Origin: JAFAGO01 sp031987605
GTDB lineage: Bacteria; Bacteroidota; Bacteroidia; Flavobacteriales; Weeksellaceae
Length of the DNA: 64,000 nucleotides
Reading direction: 5' to 3'
Assembly: GCA_031987605.1 (NCBI GenBank)
Contig: DALZZF010000001.1
Coordinates: forward strand, 310,001-374,000
The translations under genes were made by a program, and so were the position numbers. This document shows, piece by piece, positions 32,693 through 40,784 of the stretch. The notes under the pieces were generated by a model. It was not told the DNA's origin. It did no database searches and saw nothing but the letters and a program-made list of their open reading frames with translations. Every line of letters begins with the position of its first letter. Within the stretch, counting starts at the first letter, position 1.

Positions 32693-33493
32693 TCAGAATT
32701 TCAGTTTGGATTTTATTTTTTTCTTCACATAATTTATAATGTAGGAAAAGGGAATCTGATCCAGAATTTCATCTTCTCGAATAATTTGGTGGTTATAAAT
32801 CAGGTTTTTAATTTCCTTTTTCCCATTCGGGATTTCTGTGAATCTTTTTACCGCACCATAGGAATTGATGTAGGATTTATAAGAATTTTCATCCTCGCTC
32901 CATGCGCCGTGCCATGAACCGGAAAAATGATGGGTCACGTAATTTTTTGGAAGATCCAAAGAGAAATATTCGGAAGGATAAAGTATAATGCCCTCTTTCA
33001 GTTCCTGAAAAACATCCTTTTGGGCATCTGCCCCATATTTTTCCACCAAAAGTCTGGAGAAAATTTTGGTATTGGGAATTTCTTTGAATTCATCCTGTTT
33101 TTCGTAATATTCTTTGATGTTTTTGGCCAAAGGATGCCCTTTTTCAACCGCCCAGAAAGCGGAAAACGGTGTTCCTTTGATTTCAAAACCGCATATTGCA
33201 CGTTGGTGGAGAAAATCATTCAACGGAGCTTTGATTTCCATATCGGTATCAAGGTAAAATCCGCCTTCTTCATACAAAATTTTTGCGCGTGCATAATCCG
33301 AAACGAAAGCCCATTTTTTTTGCTGATAGGCTTGTTGAACAAATGGATTTGAATCGACATCGAAATTATCTTCGTTCCATTCCACGATTTCAAAATCAGG
33401 CTGGTATTTTTTCCAGCTTTGGATGCAGAATTCCGTAAGAGGAGATTTCTTGCCTTTACCAAACCAGAAATAATGAATTTTTTTCGGGATCAT
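32693..33493 (-). CDS. GT32-type glycosyltransferase (DXD sugar-binding)
   Basis: A 266-residue enzyme of the Gly_transf_sug family: 'MIPKKIHYFWFGKGKKSPLT' at the N-terminus, 'WAFVSDYARAKILYEEGGFY' and the metal site 'LDTDMEIKAP' (about 90-100) are diagnostic of the Och1/capsular polysaccharide GT32 group. 'HHFSGSWHGAW' near 190 is the conserved C-terminal feature. It overlaps the GT17 gene by 4 bases. Sugar donor not predictable. Confidence 0.92.
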   Translation of the reverse strand: MIPKKIHYFWFGKGKKSPLTEFCIQSWKKYQPDFEIVEWNEDNFDVDSNPFVQQAYQQKKWAFVSDYARAKILYEEGGFYLDTDMEIKAPLNDFLHQRAICGFEIKGTPFSAFWAVEKGHPLAKNIKEYYEKQDEFKEIPNTKIFSRLLVEKYGADAQKDVFQELKEGIILYPSEYFSLDLPKNYVTHHFSGSWHGAWSEDENSYKSYINSYGAVKRFTEIPNGKKEIKNLIYNHQIIREDEILDQIPFSYIINYVKKKIKSKLKF

Positions 33494-34380
33494 TTTTTCT
33501 TTGAGTTTAAATAGTGGTTCAGGTAATAAGTAATCATTCCTATTTTTCCGCTGATATTAAGTTTTAACCTTTCAAAAAATATTTTTGGTGTGATCCGGAA
33601 ATAATATCTTTCCAAATTCAGTTTCCGAATATTCTGATAAATTTCGCTAATTTCTTCTTTCCCTTTAAATTCATAGGTAAGATAACTTCTTCCAAACAAA
33701 TCTCTTCCCAGAATAATATTTCTATAAATATTCTTAGGATTTTTCTTTTCATCGGTATTATGTTCCTGATGGGAAAATGCCGATATTTTATCCTGATACT
33801 TTTTATAGTCGAACCCGAAAAGATAACTGAAATGCCAGCCTGTTCTCGGTACATCACCAATGTTTACATAATTCGGGATAAAGGTGTGATAGGTTTTATT
33901 TCTTTCGCCGATATAGTGGTTTTTCAGGAACCCGTATGTTGAAACAATATTCAACTTGTAGGTAATATCTGCTTTCAGATTGAAAAAGTAATAGTACATC
34001 GGAAGTTCAATCAATGCCGGAAGTTTAAGTGTTTTATATTCCAGAATCTGAGTAATATTTATTATTTCATCCACATCCGATATAAAGACAATATCTTCAT
34101 CGGAGCAATTTTTAAGCCCTTCCATGATGTAATTCCTTTGAAAATATTCGTATTCCCAGTTTATAAGATCTGGTTTTTCCGGACATTCCAAATAGATAAT
34201 TTTATTAAGATATTTGGAAAAACGGGTTTTATTTTCCTTAAAAGTTAGTTTTTTTTTAATCCCGGATAAAGTTCTTCCAGATTCTACAAGAACAAAAAAA
34301 TCTACCTGATCATAAAGAAAATCTAAACGAAGTTCTAACAGATCCAGCTCATTATTAAAAATAAAGCAATCGAATATCAT
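33490..34380 (-). CDS. GT17-family glycosyltransferase
   Basis: A 296-residue protein of the beta-1,4-N-acetylglucosaminyltransferase III-like family. 'IFDCFIFNNELDLLELRLDF' and 'VDFFVLVESGRTLSG' at the N-terminus and 'EDIVFISDVDEIIN' near 95-108 (acidic D-V-D site) are the family hallmarks; 'TGWHFSYLFG' lies near 180. Bacterial members usually sit in polysaccharide or glycoprotein loci. First gene of a six-gene operon running from 34380 down to 28997 with 4-base overlaps or gaps for most junctions. Transfer of GlcNAc is plausible but not proven. Confidence 0.88.
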   Translation of the reverse strand: MIFDCFIFNNELDLLELRLDFLYDQVDFFVLVESGRTLSGIKKKLTFKENKTRFSKYLNKIIYLECPEKPDLINWEYEYFQRNYIMEGLKNCSDEDIVFISDVDEIINITQILEYKTLKLPALIELPMYYYFFNLKADITYKLNIVSTYGFLKNHYIGERNKTYHTFIPNYVNIGDVPRTGWHFSYLFGFDYKKYQDKISAFSHQEHNTDEKKNPKNIYRNIILGRDLFGRSYLTYEFKGKEEISEIYQNIRKLNLERYYFRITPKIFFERLKLNISGKIGMITYYLNHYLNSKKK

Positions 34381-34396
34381 AAGGTTTTTAAACCAG

Positions 34397-34404
34397 CAAA
34401 AATA
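34397..34404 (-). promoter_or_regulatory. putative promoter TATTTTTG for the 34380-28997 operon
   Basis: Exact TAnnTTTG on the minus strand, 16 bases before the GT17 start. Divergent from the plus-strand element at 34432. Confidence 0.55.
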
Positions 34405-34431
34405 CTAAAACTTTTCTCAAACTAAGTTTAT

Positions 34432-34439
34432 TATATTTG
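34432..34439 (+). promoter_or_regulatory. putative promoter TATATTTG for the divergent gene at 34462
   Basis: Exact TAnnTTTG match 22 bases before the ATG. No -33 element at the expected place. Confidence 0.55.
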
Positions 34440-34461
34440 CAGACGATATTGGAACAGGGAT

Positions 34462-35490
34462 ATGAGAAAAAATTTTGAAAGCAAAACTATTCTTTTGGTG
34501 AATGAAAATAAAATCCTTGGAAATGCATTTATGGCAGCACTGTCCGAAGAAGGTTTTTGCGTGTCCGAATTTCATTCCGTTCCATTTCCTGAATATAAAA
34601 AAGATTTAGAGAAAAAAATTCAGAATTTATTTTTCCGGAAAGTAAAAAAAGATAAAAATTTTTATAAAAGAGATTCTGCGAAACTGAAAACGAACTTTAA
34701 TTTTAAACTTACGGAAAATCTAAATTCTCATTACGATTATATTTTAGTTTTCCGGGCGGATTTTTATCCGGTTTCCGTTCTTGAAATTCTTAGAAAAAAA
34801 ACAGAAAACTTTATTGCTTATCAGTACGATGGGAAAAAAGTGTGGGAAAACAAACTTGAGTCCCTGAAACTTTTTGATAAAGTTTTTGTTTTTGATTCAG
34901 ATGATTTTATTCCCAATACCGGAATTAATTTTCAACCGGTGACCAACTGTTGGTTTATGGATGAAAGGATTTCGGAGAATGACAATAGAAATGATATTTT
35001 TTATGTAGGAGTTGGCGTTCCGGATCGTTTGAAAAAAATAGAAATTTTGAAGAATTACTGTTTTGAAAAAAAAATCCGGTTAAAAGCGTTTCTTACAATT
35101 GCGGATTATTTAGAAGAAAAATCGGAAAAAGGAGTTTCATTCGTTCACAAAGGGTTGTCTTATGCTGAGAATCTTACAGAGGTAAAGCATTCAAAAGCTT
35201 TGTTGGATTTTAAACTGGAGTATCACAAGGGGCTGTCGTTCCGGTTTTTTGAGGCAATGAATTTCAGAAAAAAAATCATTACCAATAATTTCTATGTAAA
35301 AGATTACGATTTTTATCACCCGGATAATATTTTTGTAACTGATTATGCGGATCTTACCGGATTGAAGGATTTTCTTGAAACACCTTATTTTGAAATTAAT
35401 GCGGAAATCAGAGAAAAATACGGTTTTGGGAATTGGATAAGATATGTTCTGGATTTCGGGAATTTTCAGAAAATAGAACTTCCAAATTAA
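34462..35490 (+). CDS. putative CgeB-like glycosyltransferase
   Basis: A 342-residue soluble protein with a Rossmann-like start ('KTILLVNENKILGNAFMAAL'). 'YDYILVFRADFYPVSVLEIL' and 'AYQYDGKKVWENKLESLKLF' recall CgeB-type GT-B proteins, as does 'DIFYVGVGVPDRLKKIEILK'. 'YHKGLSFRFFEAMNFRKKII' is a donor-site-like E-A motif. I infer a glycosyltransferase, but the family call is tentative. It is very Lys- and Phe-rich. It stands alone on the plus strand between two minus-strand runs and ends at a short inverted repeat (CTGTGAT/ATCACAG, 35496-35528) before the ABC transporter gene. Confidence 0.6.
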   Translation: MRKNFESKTILLVNENKILGNAFMAALSEEGFCVSEFHSVPFPEYKKDLEKKIQNLFFRKVKKDKNFYKRDSAKLKTNFNFKLTENLNSHYDYILVFRADFYPVSVLEILRKKTENFIAYQYDGKKVWENKLESLKLFDKVFVFDSDDFIPNTGINFQPVTNCWFMDERISENDNRNDIFYVGVGVPDRLKKIEILKNYCFEKKIRLKAFLTIADYLEEKSEKGVSFVHKGLSYAENLTEVKHSKALLDFKLEYHKGLSFRFFEAMNFRKKIITNNFYVKDYDFYHPDNIFVTDYADLTGLKDFLETPYFEINAEIREKYGFGNWIRYVLDFGNFQKIELPN

Positions 35491-35537
35491 GAATCTGTGA
35501 TGATTTTATTTCACAAATTTATCACAGGCTCTAAAAA

Positions 35538-37328
35538 TCAGGCGAGTTTTTGCAGTTCTACCATTTTGCGAAAATGTTCAGAAGATTGAAGAAGATTATC
35601 GAAATTTCCGGAATCTACAATTTTACCATTTTTCATCAAATAAATTCTGTCGACATTTTGTATGGTGGATAATCGATGAGCAATAATAATCATTGTAAAT
35701 TTTCCGTGGAGGAGATCAATATTTTCCTTAATAAATTTTTCTGTTTCGGAATCCAGAGCCGAAGTAGCTTCATCCATAATCAGGAGTTCTGTATCTTTGT
35801 ATAACTCACGTGCAATGGAAATTCTTTGTTTTTGCCCGCCTGAAATCAGAATTCCATTGTTTCCCAATGGGGCATCTTCTTTTTGCTCAAGATTTTCTAC
35901 AAATTTTTCCAGGGAAACCATTCTGATTACCTCCTGAAATTTTTTCAGATTCTCTTCATTTTTTTCGGACCAAAAAGTTACGTTATTAAAAACACTGTCA
36001 TCGAAAATTACCGCTTCCTGTGTTATGTAGCCAATTTTATCCCGAAAACTTGTAATGTCGGCATCATAAATGGAAACCTGACCGGAATATATTTTGCCGC
36101 TGTGAGGACGAAGCAGCCCGCAAATCACATTTGCCAAAGTCGTTTTTCCGGCACCACTTTCTCCCACGAATGCAATGGATGTTTTTTGAGGTATTTCCAG
36201 TTCAATATCTTTTAAAATACTATGATTATCATAAGAAACCGAAATGTCTTTGGCTACGATATTTCCGATTCGAGCTATTTTTTTTGAGCCATGGTGTTCT
36301 TTAAGAGTGTTAAACTCGGAAAGTAATGATTCTACAGACTCCAAACCTGCGGAATTTCGGATATAGTTGCTCCACGAATTTTGCATGGATACCAGATAAG
36401 CCAAAGCGCGGTAAAACAAAATCAAACTTGCCAGAATTGAACCAAAATCATTTTTAAGCACAGCAATCTGAATGTAGATTACAAAGGCGATTACAATAAT
36501 AATCAGCGGTTCTCGCAAACTTTCTCCGATGGAGCCAATTCTTCCGACTTTATAAGCAATACCTTCGGATTCTTCAATATTGTTCTTCAGTCTTTTTTCA
36601 AAAACTTTAAAATAATTAGTGGCTTTCAGGTATTTGAAATTCTGAATGGTTTCAATGAGGTAAGCATTGAAATTGTGCCCCATACTTGAAAGTTTCAAAG
36701 CATATGTTTTTGTTATTTTATTGATGTATTTGTAAAAAATATTTGTAAGTAATCCTCCAATTGCAACCATTATTGCAAATTTCCAGTTGGAAAAAAAGGC
36801 CATCATAATATACGTGAACATCATAATCGTGTTCTGCAGAGCAGCAAAGTAATGATTCATGGCTCCCACCAATTTTCCTACTTCTCCTACCATATTATTT
36901 TGAATTCTTCCGGCATCAGATTTCGTAAAGCCTTCGTAGGATATTTTTTTGAGTCCATCAACCAGCCTGTAGCGGATATTTTTCTGAGCAATCAGAACGG
37001 TTCGGTTGAGGTAATTGATTTTTATAAAGTAAAAAATTCCTTTTATAATAAACAAAATCACCATTAATCCCAATGCGCCGAATATATTGAAATCAAAACC
37101 CATTTTATTGATGAGGTCTACTAAAAATTGCAGATTTCCAAGAGATTCTCCTGATTCGTTTTGTGAACCGGTAGCAATATAAATAAGAGGAATAAACATT
37201 GCCAAACCGAGACCGTCAAAAATTCCGATAAGAAAATTCAGCAGTATATAGACATATATTCTGTTGCCTATAAATTCTTTGAAATATTTAAAAAAACCGA
37301 TTGCGGATGTTTTGCTTTTTTTCGGCAT
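35538..37328 (-). CDS. ABC transporter, fused permease and ATPase (PglK/MsbA-like flippase candidate)
   Basis: A 596-residue half-transporter expected to form a homodimer in the inner membrane. The N-terminal ~330 residues hold six membrane spans; the C-terminal ATPase has Walker A 'GESGAGKTTLANVICG', signature 'ISGGQKQRISIARELY' and Walker B 'LLIMDEATSALDSETE'. ATG 37328 is preferred over the TTG just upstream. In glycan loci without Wzx such proteins, like PglK, flip lipid-linked oligosaccharides. No other flippase is visible here, so it is the best candidate. It lies 30 bases after rfbA and ends the run ugd-rfbB-rfbA-ABC. Confidence 0.88.
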   Translation of the reverse strand: MPKKSKTSAIGFFKYFKEFIGNRIYVYILLNFLIGIFDGLGLAMFIPLIYIATGSQNESGESLGNLQFLVDLINKMGFDFNIFGALGLMVILFIIKGIFYFIKINYLNRTVLIAQKNIRYRLVDGLKKISYEGFTKSDAGRIQNNMVGEVGKLVGAMNHYFAALQNTIMMFTYIMMAFFSNWKFAIMVAIGGLLTNIFYKYINKITKTYALKLSSMGHNFNAYLIETIQNFKYLKATNYFKVFEKRLKNNIEESEGIAYKVGRIGSIGESLREPLIIIVIAFVIYIQIAVLKNDFGSILASLILFYRALAYLVSMQNSWSNYIRNSAGLESVESLLSEFNTLKEHHGSKKIARIGNIVAKDISVSYDNHSILKDIELEIPQKTSIAFVGESGAGKTTLANVICGLLRPHSGKIYSGQVSIYDADITSFRDKIGYITQEAVIFDDSVFNNVTFWSEKNEENLKKFQEVIRMVSLEKFVENLEQKEDAPLGNNGILISGGQKQRISIARELYKDTELLIMDEATSALDSETEKFIKENIDLLHGKFTMIIIAHRLSTIQNVDRIYLMKNGKIVDSGNFDNLLQSSEHFRKMVELQKLA

Positions 37329-37358
37329 CAAGTATGTTTTCGGTGAAAATAGATTTAT

Positions 37359-38216
37359 TTAAATAATTTTTCTCAAATAATCTCCATATCCGCTTTTTCC
37401 GTATTTTTCAGCAGATTTTAATAATTGTTCTTTGTTGATGAAGCCTTTTTTATAAGCGATTTCTTCAATACAGGAAATGCTGAATCCTTGTCTTTTTTCG
37501 ATCACACGCACAAATTCAGAGGCTTCGTGAAGCGAGTCGAAAGTTCCGGTGTCCAACCATGCAGTTCCGCGAGACATGAGTCCCACTTCGAGTTGGTCTT
37601 TTTCCAGATAGATCCGGTTCACATCCGTAATTTCCAGTTCGCCACGTGGGGAAGGTTTTAGGTTTTTCGCAATTTCGACTACGGAATTGTCGTAAAAATA
37701 CAATCCGGGAACTGCAAAATTGGATTTGGGTTCAGCAGGTTTTTCTTCAATGGAAAGTGCTTTGAAATTTTCGTCAAATTCCACCACACCATACCGTTCC
37801 GGATCTGAAACCTGATACGCGAAAACACAGCCGCCTTTTACATGGGTTTTGCTTTCCAATAATTGAGGAAGCCCCGTTCCGTAGAAAATATTATCGCCCA
37901 AAACCAGGGCTACAGAATCATCGCCAATGAACTCTTCACCCAGAATGAATGCCTGAGCCAAACCATCCGGAGAAGGCTGAATTTTGTATTCAAATTTGCA
38001 GCCGATTTGTGAACCGTCGCCCAAAAGTTTTTTAAAAGCTTCCTGATCGTGCGGTGTGGTGATGATTAATATTTCTCGAATTCCTGCCAAAAGCAATGTG
38101 GAAAGCGGATAATAAATCATTGGTTTGTCGTACACGGGCATCAACTGTTTGCTTACGGCAATGGTTAATGGATAAAGTCGGGTTCCGGATCCTCCGGCTA
38201 ATATAATTCCTTTCAT
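37359..38216 (-). CDS. rfbA: glucose-1-phosphate thymidylyltransferase
   Basis: Makes dTDP-glucose from dTTP and glucose 1-phosphate. The 285-residue form starting at 38216 begins with the family's usual 'MKGIILAGGSGTRLYPLTIA'; the longer frame upstream is only translation of an octamer repeat and is rejected. 'SKQLMPVYDKPMIYYPLSTL' and 'LVLGDNIFYGTGLPQLLE' are diagnostic. It lies 91 bases downstream of rfbB, the gap being filled by the octamer array, and 30 bases upstream of the ABC transporter gene. The two later enzymes of dTDP-rhamnose synthesis (RfbC, RfbD) are not encoded in this window. Confidence 0.96.
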   Translation of the reverse strand: MKGIILAGGSGTRLYPLTIAVSKQLMPVYDKPMIYYPLSTLLLAGIREILIITTPHDQEAFKKLLGDGSQIGCKFEYKIQPSPDGLAQAFILGEEFIGDDSVALVLGDNIFYGTGLPQLLESKTHVKGGCVFAYQVSDPERYGVVEFDENFKALSIEEKPAEPKSNFAVPGLYFYDNSVVEIAKNLKPSPRGELEITDVNRIYLEKDQLEVGLMSRGTAWLDTGTFDSLHEASEFVRVIEKRQGFSISCIEEIAYKKGFINKEQLLKSAEKYGKSGYGDYLRKII

Positions 38217-38219
38217 GTT

Positions 38220-38275
38220 GTGAATTTGTGAGTTTGTTGATTTATGAATTAGTTGATTCGTGAATTTGTTGATTT
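38220..38275. repeat. octamer tandem array upstream of rfbA
   Basis: Seven tandem imperfect octamers (GTGAATTT, GTGAGTTT, GTTGATTT, ATGAATTA, GTTGATTC, GTGAATTT, GTTGATTT on the plus strand) fill the rfbB-rfbA gap up to 3 bases from the rfbA start. They resemble simple dispersed repeats of Bacteroidetes spacers. Confidence 0.8.
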
Positions 38276-38307
38276 CCAACTTAACAACTTAACGAATTAC
38301 GACTCAT

Positions 38308-39387
38308 CTATTTATACTGTTCTTTATAATAATCCTGATAACTTCCGCTCGTTACATGCTCCAGCCAGTCTTTGTTTTCCAAGAACCAATCAATCGTTTT
38401 GGATAGTCCTTCTTCGAAAGTGACACTTGGTTTCCAGCCCAAATCATTGCTTAATTTTGTGGCATCAATGGCGTAACGTTTATCGTGTCCCGGTCTGTCT
38501 TTCACGAAGGTGATGAGCTTTTCAGAATATCCTGCCGGTTTTCCGGTTTTTTCATCCACTTGTTTAATGAGTTCTTTTACCAGATTGATGTTTTGCCATT
38601 CATTCCAGCCACCGATATTATAGGTTTCGCCGGTTTTGGCTTCGTGGAATATTTTGAAAATCGCTTTTGCGTGGTCAATTACATATAACCAATCTCTTGT
38701 GTATTTTCCGTCTCCGTATATTGGAAGTGGTTTTTCATTCAGAATATTATGAATACAAAGTGGAATTAGTTTTTCAGGAAAATGGTTCGGACCGTAATTG
38801 TTTGAACAGTTGGAAATGATGAACGGAAGTCCGTAAGTATTTCCATATGCTCTCACAAATTGGTCAGAAGCCGCTTTGGAAGCAGAATATGGAGATTTAG
38901 GATCGTACGCCGTTTCTTCCGTGAAAAATCCTGTTTCGCCCAAAGCACCATACACTTCATCCGTGGAAACGTGATAGAACAAATTGGTTCTTGGTTCATC
39001 CGGGAAGTTTCCATGTTGATGATCCGGGTTCAGTGTCCAGAATTCTTTGGCCAAATTCAGAAGGTTTGCAGTTCCGTTTACATTGGTGTTGATGAAGGCG
39101 TTCGGATCAGTAATGCTTCGGTCCACATGGCTTTCTGCTGCCAAATGCACCACGGCATCGGGATGGTGTTTTTCAAAAACTTTTCTTAATTCTTCCGGTT
39201 TGGTGATGTCGGCTTTTTCGAAAACGTAATTCGGTTCGTTTTCAATATCTTTTAAATTTTCAAGATTTCCGGCATAGGTTAATGCATCCAGGTTGATGAT
39301 TTTGGTATCCGGTAAATTCTTTACAAATTCACGAACAACGTGCGATCCGATAAATCCGGCACCTCCGGTAATAATGATGTTTTTCAT
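38308..39387 (-). CDS. rfbB: dTDP-glucose 4,6-dehydratase
   Basis: Converts dTDP-glucose to dTDP-4-keto-6-deoxyglucose, the branch point to rhamnose, fucosamine-type and other deoxysugars. The 359-residue extended SDR has 'IITGGAGFIGSHVVREFV' for NAD binding and 'LAAESHVDRSITDPNAFINT', which is specific for the family. 'FYHVSTDEVYGAL' carries the T-D-E catalytic group, and 'YSASKAASDQFVRAYGNTYG' gives YxxxK. It lies 37 bases after ugd and is followed by rfbA, so the product pool is made from one operon. The next enzyme is not in the window. Confidence 0.96.
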   Translation of the reverse strand: MKNIIITGGAGFIGSHVVREFVKNLPDTKIINLDALTYAGNLENLKDIENEPNYVFEKADITKPEELRKVFEKHHPDAVVHLAAESHVDRSITDPNAFINTNVNGTANLLNLAKEFWTLNPDHQHGNFPDEPRTNLFYHVSTDEVYGALGETGFFTEETAYDPKSPYSASKAASDQFVRAYGNTYGLPFIISNCSNNYGPNHFPEKLIPLCIHNILNEKPLPIYGDGKYTRDWLYVIDHAKAIFKIFHEAKTGETYNIGGWNEWQNINLVKELIKQVDEKTGKPAGYSEKLITFVKDRPGHDKRYAIDATKLSNDLGWKPSVTFEEGLSKTIDWFLENKDWLEHVTSGSYQDYYKEQYK

Positions 39388-39424
39388 ATTTATATTATAT
39401 GGAATTCTGTTTGCTTACAATTGT

Positions 39425-40591
39425 TTAGTCATTTCCAAACAAATCTCTGGTGTACACTTTGTCTCTTACATCTTCAAGTTCAGGAGCGTTTCGGTTGGAG
39501 ATAATCACATCACACTCATTTTTAAACTCTTCAAAATCCCTTGAAACTTTGGATCCGAAAAATGAATCTTCTCTCATTACCGGTTCATAAACCACCACTT
39601 CAATTCCTTTCGCTTTGATGCGTTTCATAACACCCTGTATGGCGGAAGCCCGAAAATTGTCGGATCCGGATTTCATAATTAAACGGTAAACCCCTACTTT
39701 TTTTGGATTTTTTGCAATAATGGAATCAGCAATGAAATCTTTTCGAGTTCTGTTGGCATCGACAACGGCACGGATCAGATTATTGGGCACGGAATCATAA
39801 TTCGCCAATAATTGTTTGGTATCTTTGGGTAAACAATATCCGCCATATCCAAAAGAAGGATTGTTGTAATGGGAACCAATTCTCGGATCCAGACCTACAC
39901 CTTCAATAATCTGTCGGCTGTCCAGTCCGTAAATCTGTGCATAGCTGTCTAATTCATTGAAAAACGCCACACGCATTGCTAAAAAAGTATTGGAAAACAG
40001 TTTAATGGCCTCAGCTTCGGTTGCATTGGTGAAAAGAGTGGGGATTTCCTTTTTAATAGCACCTTCTTTCAGGAGATTGGCAAATATTTTCGCTCTCTCA
40101 CTTTGTTCTCCAATGATGATTCTGGAAGGGTAAAGATTGTCATAAAGTGCTTTCCCTTCACGCAAAAACTCCGGAGAGAAAATAATATTTTCAAAAGTAA
40201 GTTCCTTTTTCATGTTTTCTGTAAAACCTACAGGAACGGTGGATTTTACGATTATAACAGCGGAAGGATTATGGTTTTTAACTTCTTTAATCACGGATTC
40301 CACCGTGGTTGTATTGAAATAATTGGTTTTCGGATCGTAATCCGTAGGTGTGGCCACAATGATATAATCTGCATTTTTGTAGGCTTCCTCTTTATCCAAA
40401 GTTGCTTTAAAATTCAGGGGTTTTGTGGTTAGAAATTCGGTAATTTCTTTATCTTCAATAGGAGAAATTCTTTGATTTAGCATTTCCACCTTTTCGGGTA
40501 TAATATCCAGAGCGATTACCTGATGGTGTTGTGCTAATAATACAGCATTGGACAAACCAACATATCCGGTGCCGACAATTGTAATATTCAA
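39425..40591 (-). CDS. ugd: UDP-glucose 6-dehydrogenase
   Basis: Oxidises UDP-glucose to UDP-glucuronic acid. The 388-residue length matches the short Ugd form. 'MNITIVGTGYVGLSNAVLLA' binds NAD; 'IIVATPTDYDPKTNYFNTTT' is typical of Ugd and separates it from the dehydrogenase encoded at 26599; 'VPVGFTENMKKEL' and the catalytic Cys in 'FGYGGYCLPKDTKQL' are clear. First gene of the run ugd-rfbB-rfbA-ABC transporter. Indicates that the glycan made by the locus contains glucuronic acid or a derivative (inference). Confidence 0.95.
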   Translation of the reverse strand: MNITIVGTGYVGLSNAVLLAQHHQVIALDIIPEKVEMLNQRISPIEDKEITEFLTTKPLNFKATLDKEEAYKNADYIIVATPTDYDPKTNYFNTTTVESVIKEVKNHNPSAVIIVKSTVPVGFTENMKKELTFENIIFSPEFLREGKALYDNLYPSRIIIGEQSERAKIFANLLKEGAIKKEIPTLFTNATEAEAIKLFSNTFLAMRVAFFNELDSYAQIYGLDSRQIIEGVGLDPRIGSHYNNPSFGYGGYCLPKDTKQLLANYDSVPNNLIRAVVDANRTRKDFIADSIIAKNPKKVGVYRLIMKSGSDNFRASAIQGVMKRIKAKGIEVVVYEPVMREDSFFGSKVSRDFEEFKNECDVIISNRNAPELEDVRDKVYTRDLFGND

Positions 40592-40617
40592 TATCGTGTT
40601 TTTTTAAATTCTGTGTG

Positions 40618-40625
40618 CAAAGATA
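40618..40625 (-). promoter_or_regulatory. putative promoter TATCTTTG of the ugd-rfbB-rfbA-ABC run
   Basis: Exact TAnnTTTG on the minus strand, 26 bases before the ugd start. A TTG lies 14 nt further upstream, shorter than the usual spacing. Confidence 0.6.
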
Positions 40626-40666
40626 ATTATTTTTTAAGACAAAAAATCTCACTTACAAGCACTTGG

Positions 40667-40698
40667 TTTTGATATATTATAATTTATCTGTATCTTTG
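40667..40698 (+). promoter_or_regulatory. strong promoter TTTTG-N19-TATCTTTG of rimP-nusA-infB
   Basis: TTTTG at 40667-40671, exactly 19 bases of spacer, and TATCTTTG at 40691-40698: a full match to the Bacteroidetes sigma-A consensus. Leader of about 80 nt to rimP. Confidence 0.85.
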
Positions 40699-40720
40699 CA
40701 AAAGATTTACGGAATAGATG

Positions 40721-40748
40721 AAAAGGCCTTCGCAAGAAAGCCTTTTTT
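40721..40748 (+). terminator. hairpin with T-run in the rimP leader (possible attenuator)
   Basis: Stem AAAAGGC/GCCTTTT with an inner CTT-CGC-AAG helix and a three-A bulge, followed directly by Ts. It lies between the promoter and rimP, so it would end transcription before the operon unless overridden. Confidence 0.7.
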
Positions 40749-40784
40749 CGTAGCAACAACGAAAATCAGTATATAACACTAAAA

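Noticed and set aside
35496..35528. Bidirectional terminator CTGTGAT/ATCACAG between convergent genes
   Set aside because: The stem is only 7 bp with a 19-nt loop and no clear T-run; kept as a weak note, not a feature.
37359..38279. N-terminally extended RfbA starting at 38279
   Set aside because: The extra 21 residues are a translation of the octamer array; the family start is MKGIILAGG at 38216.
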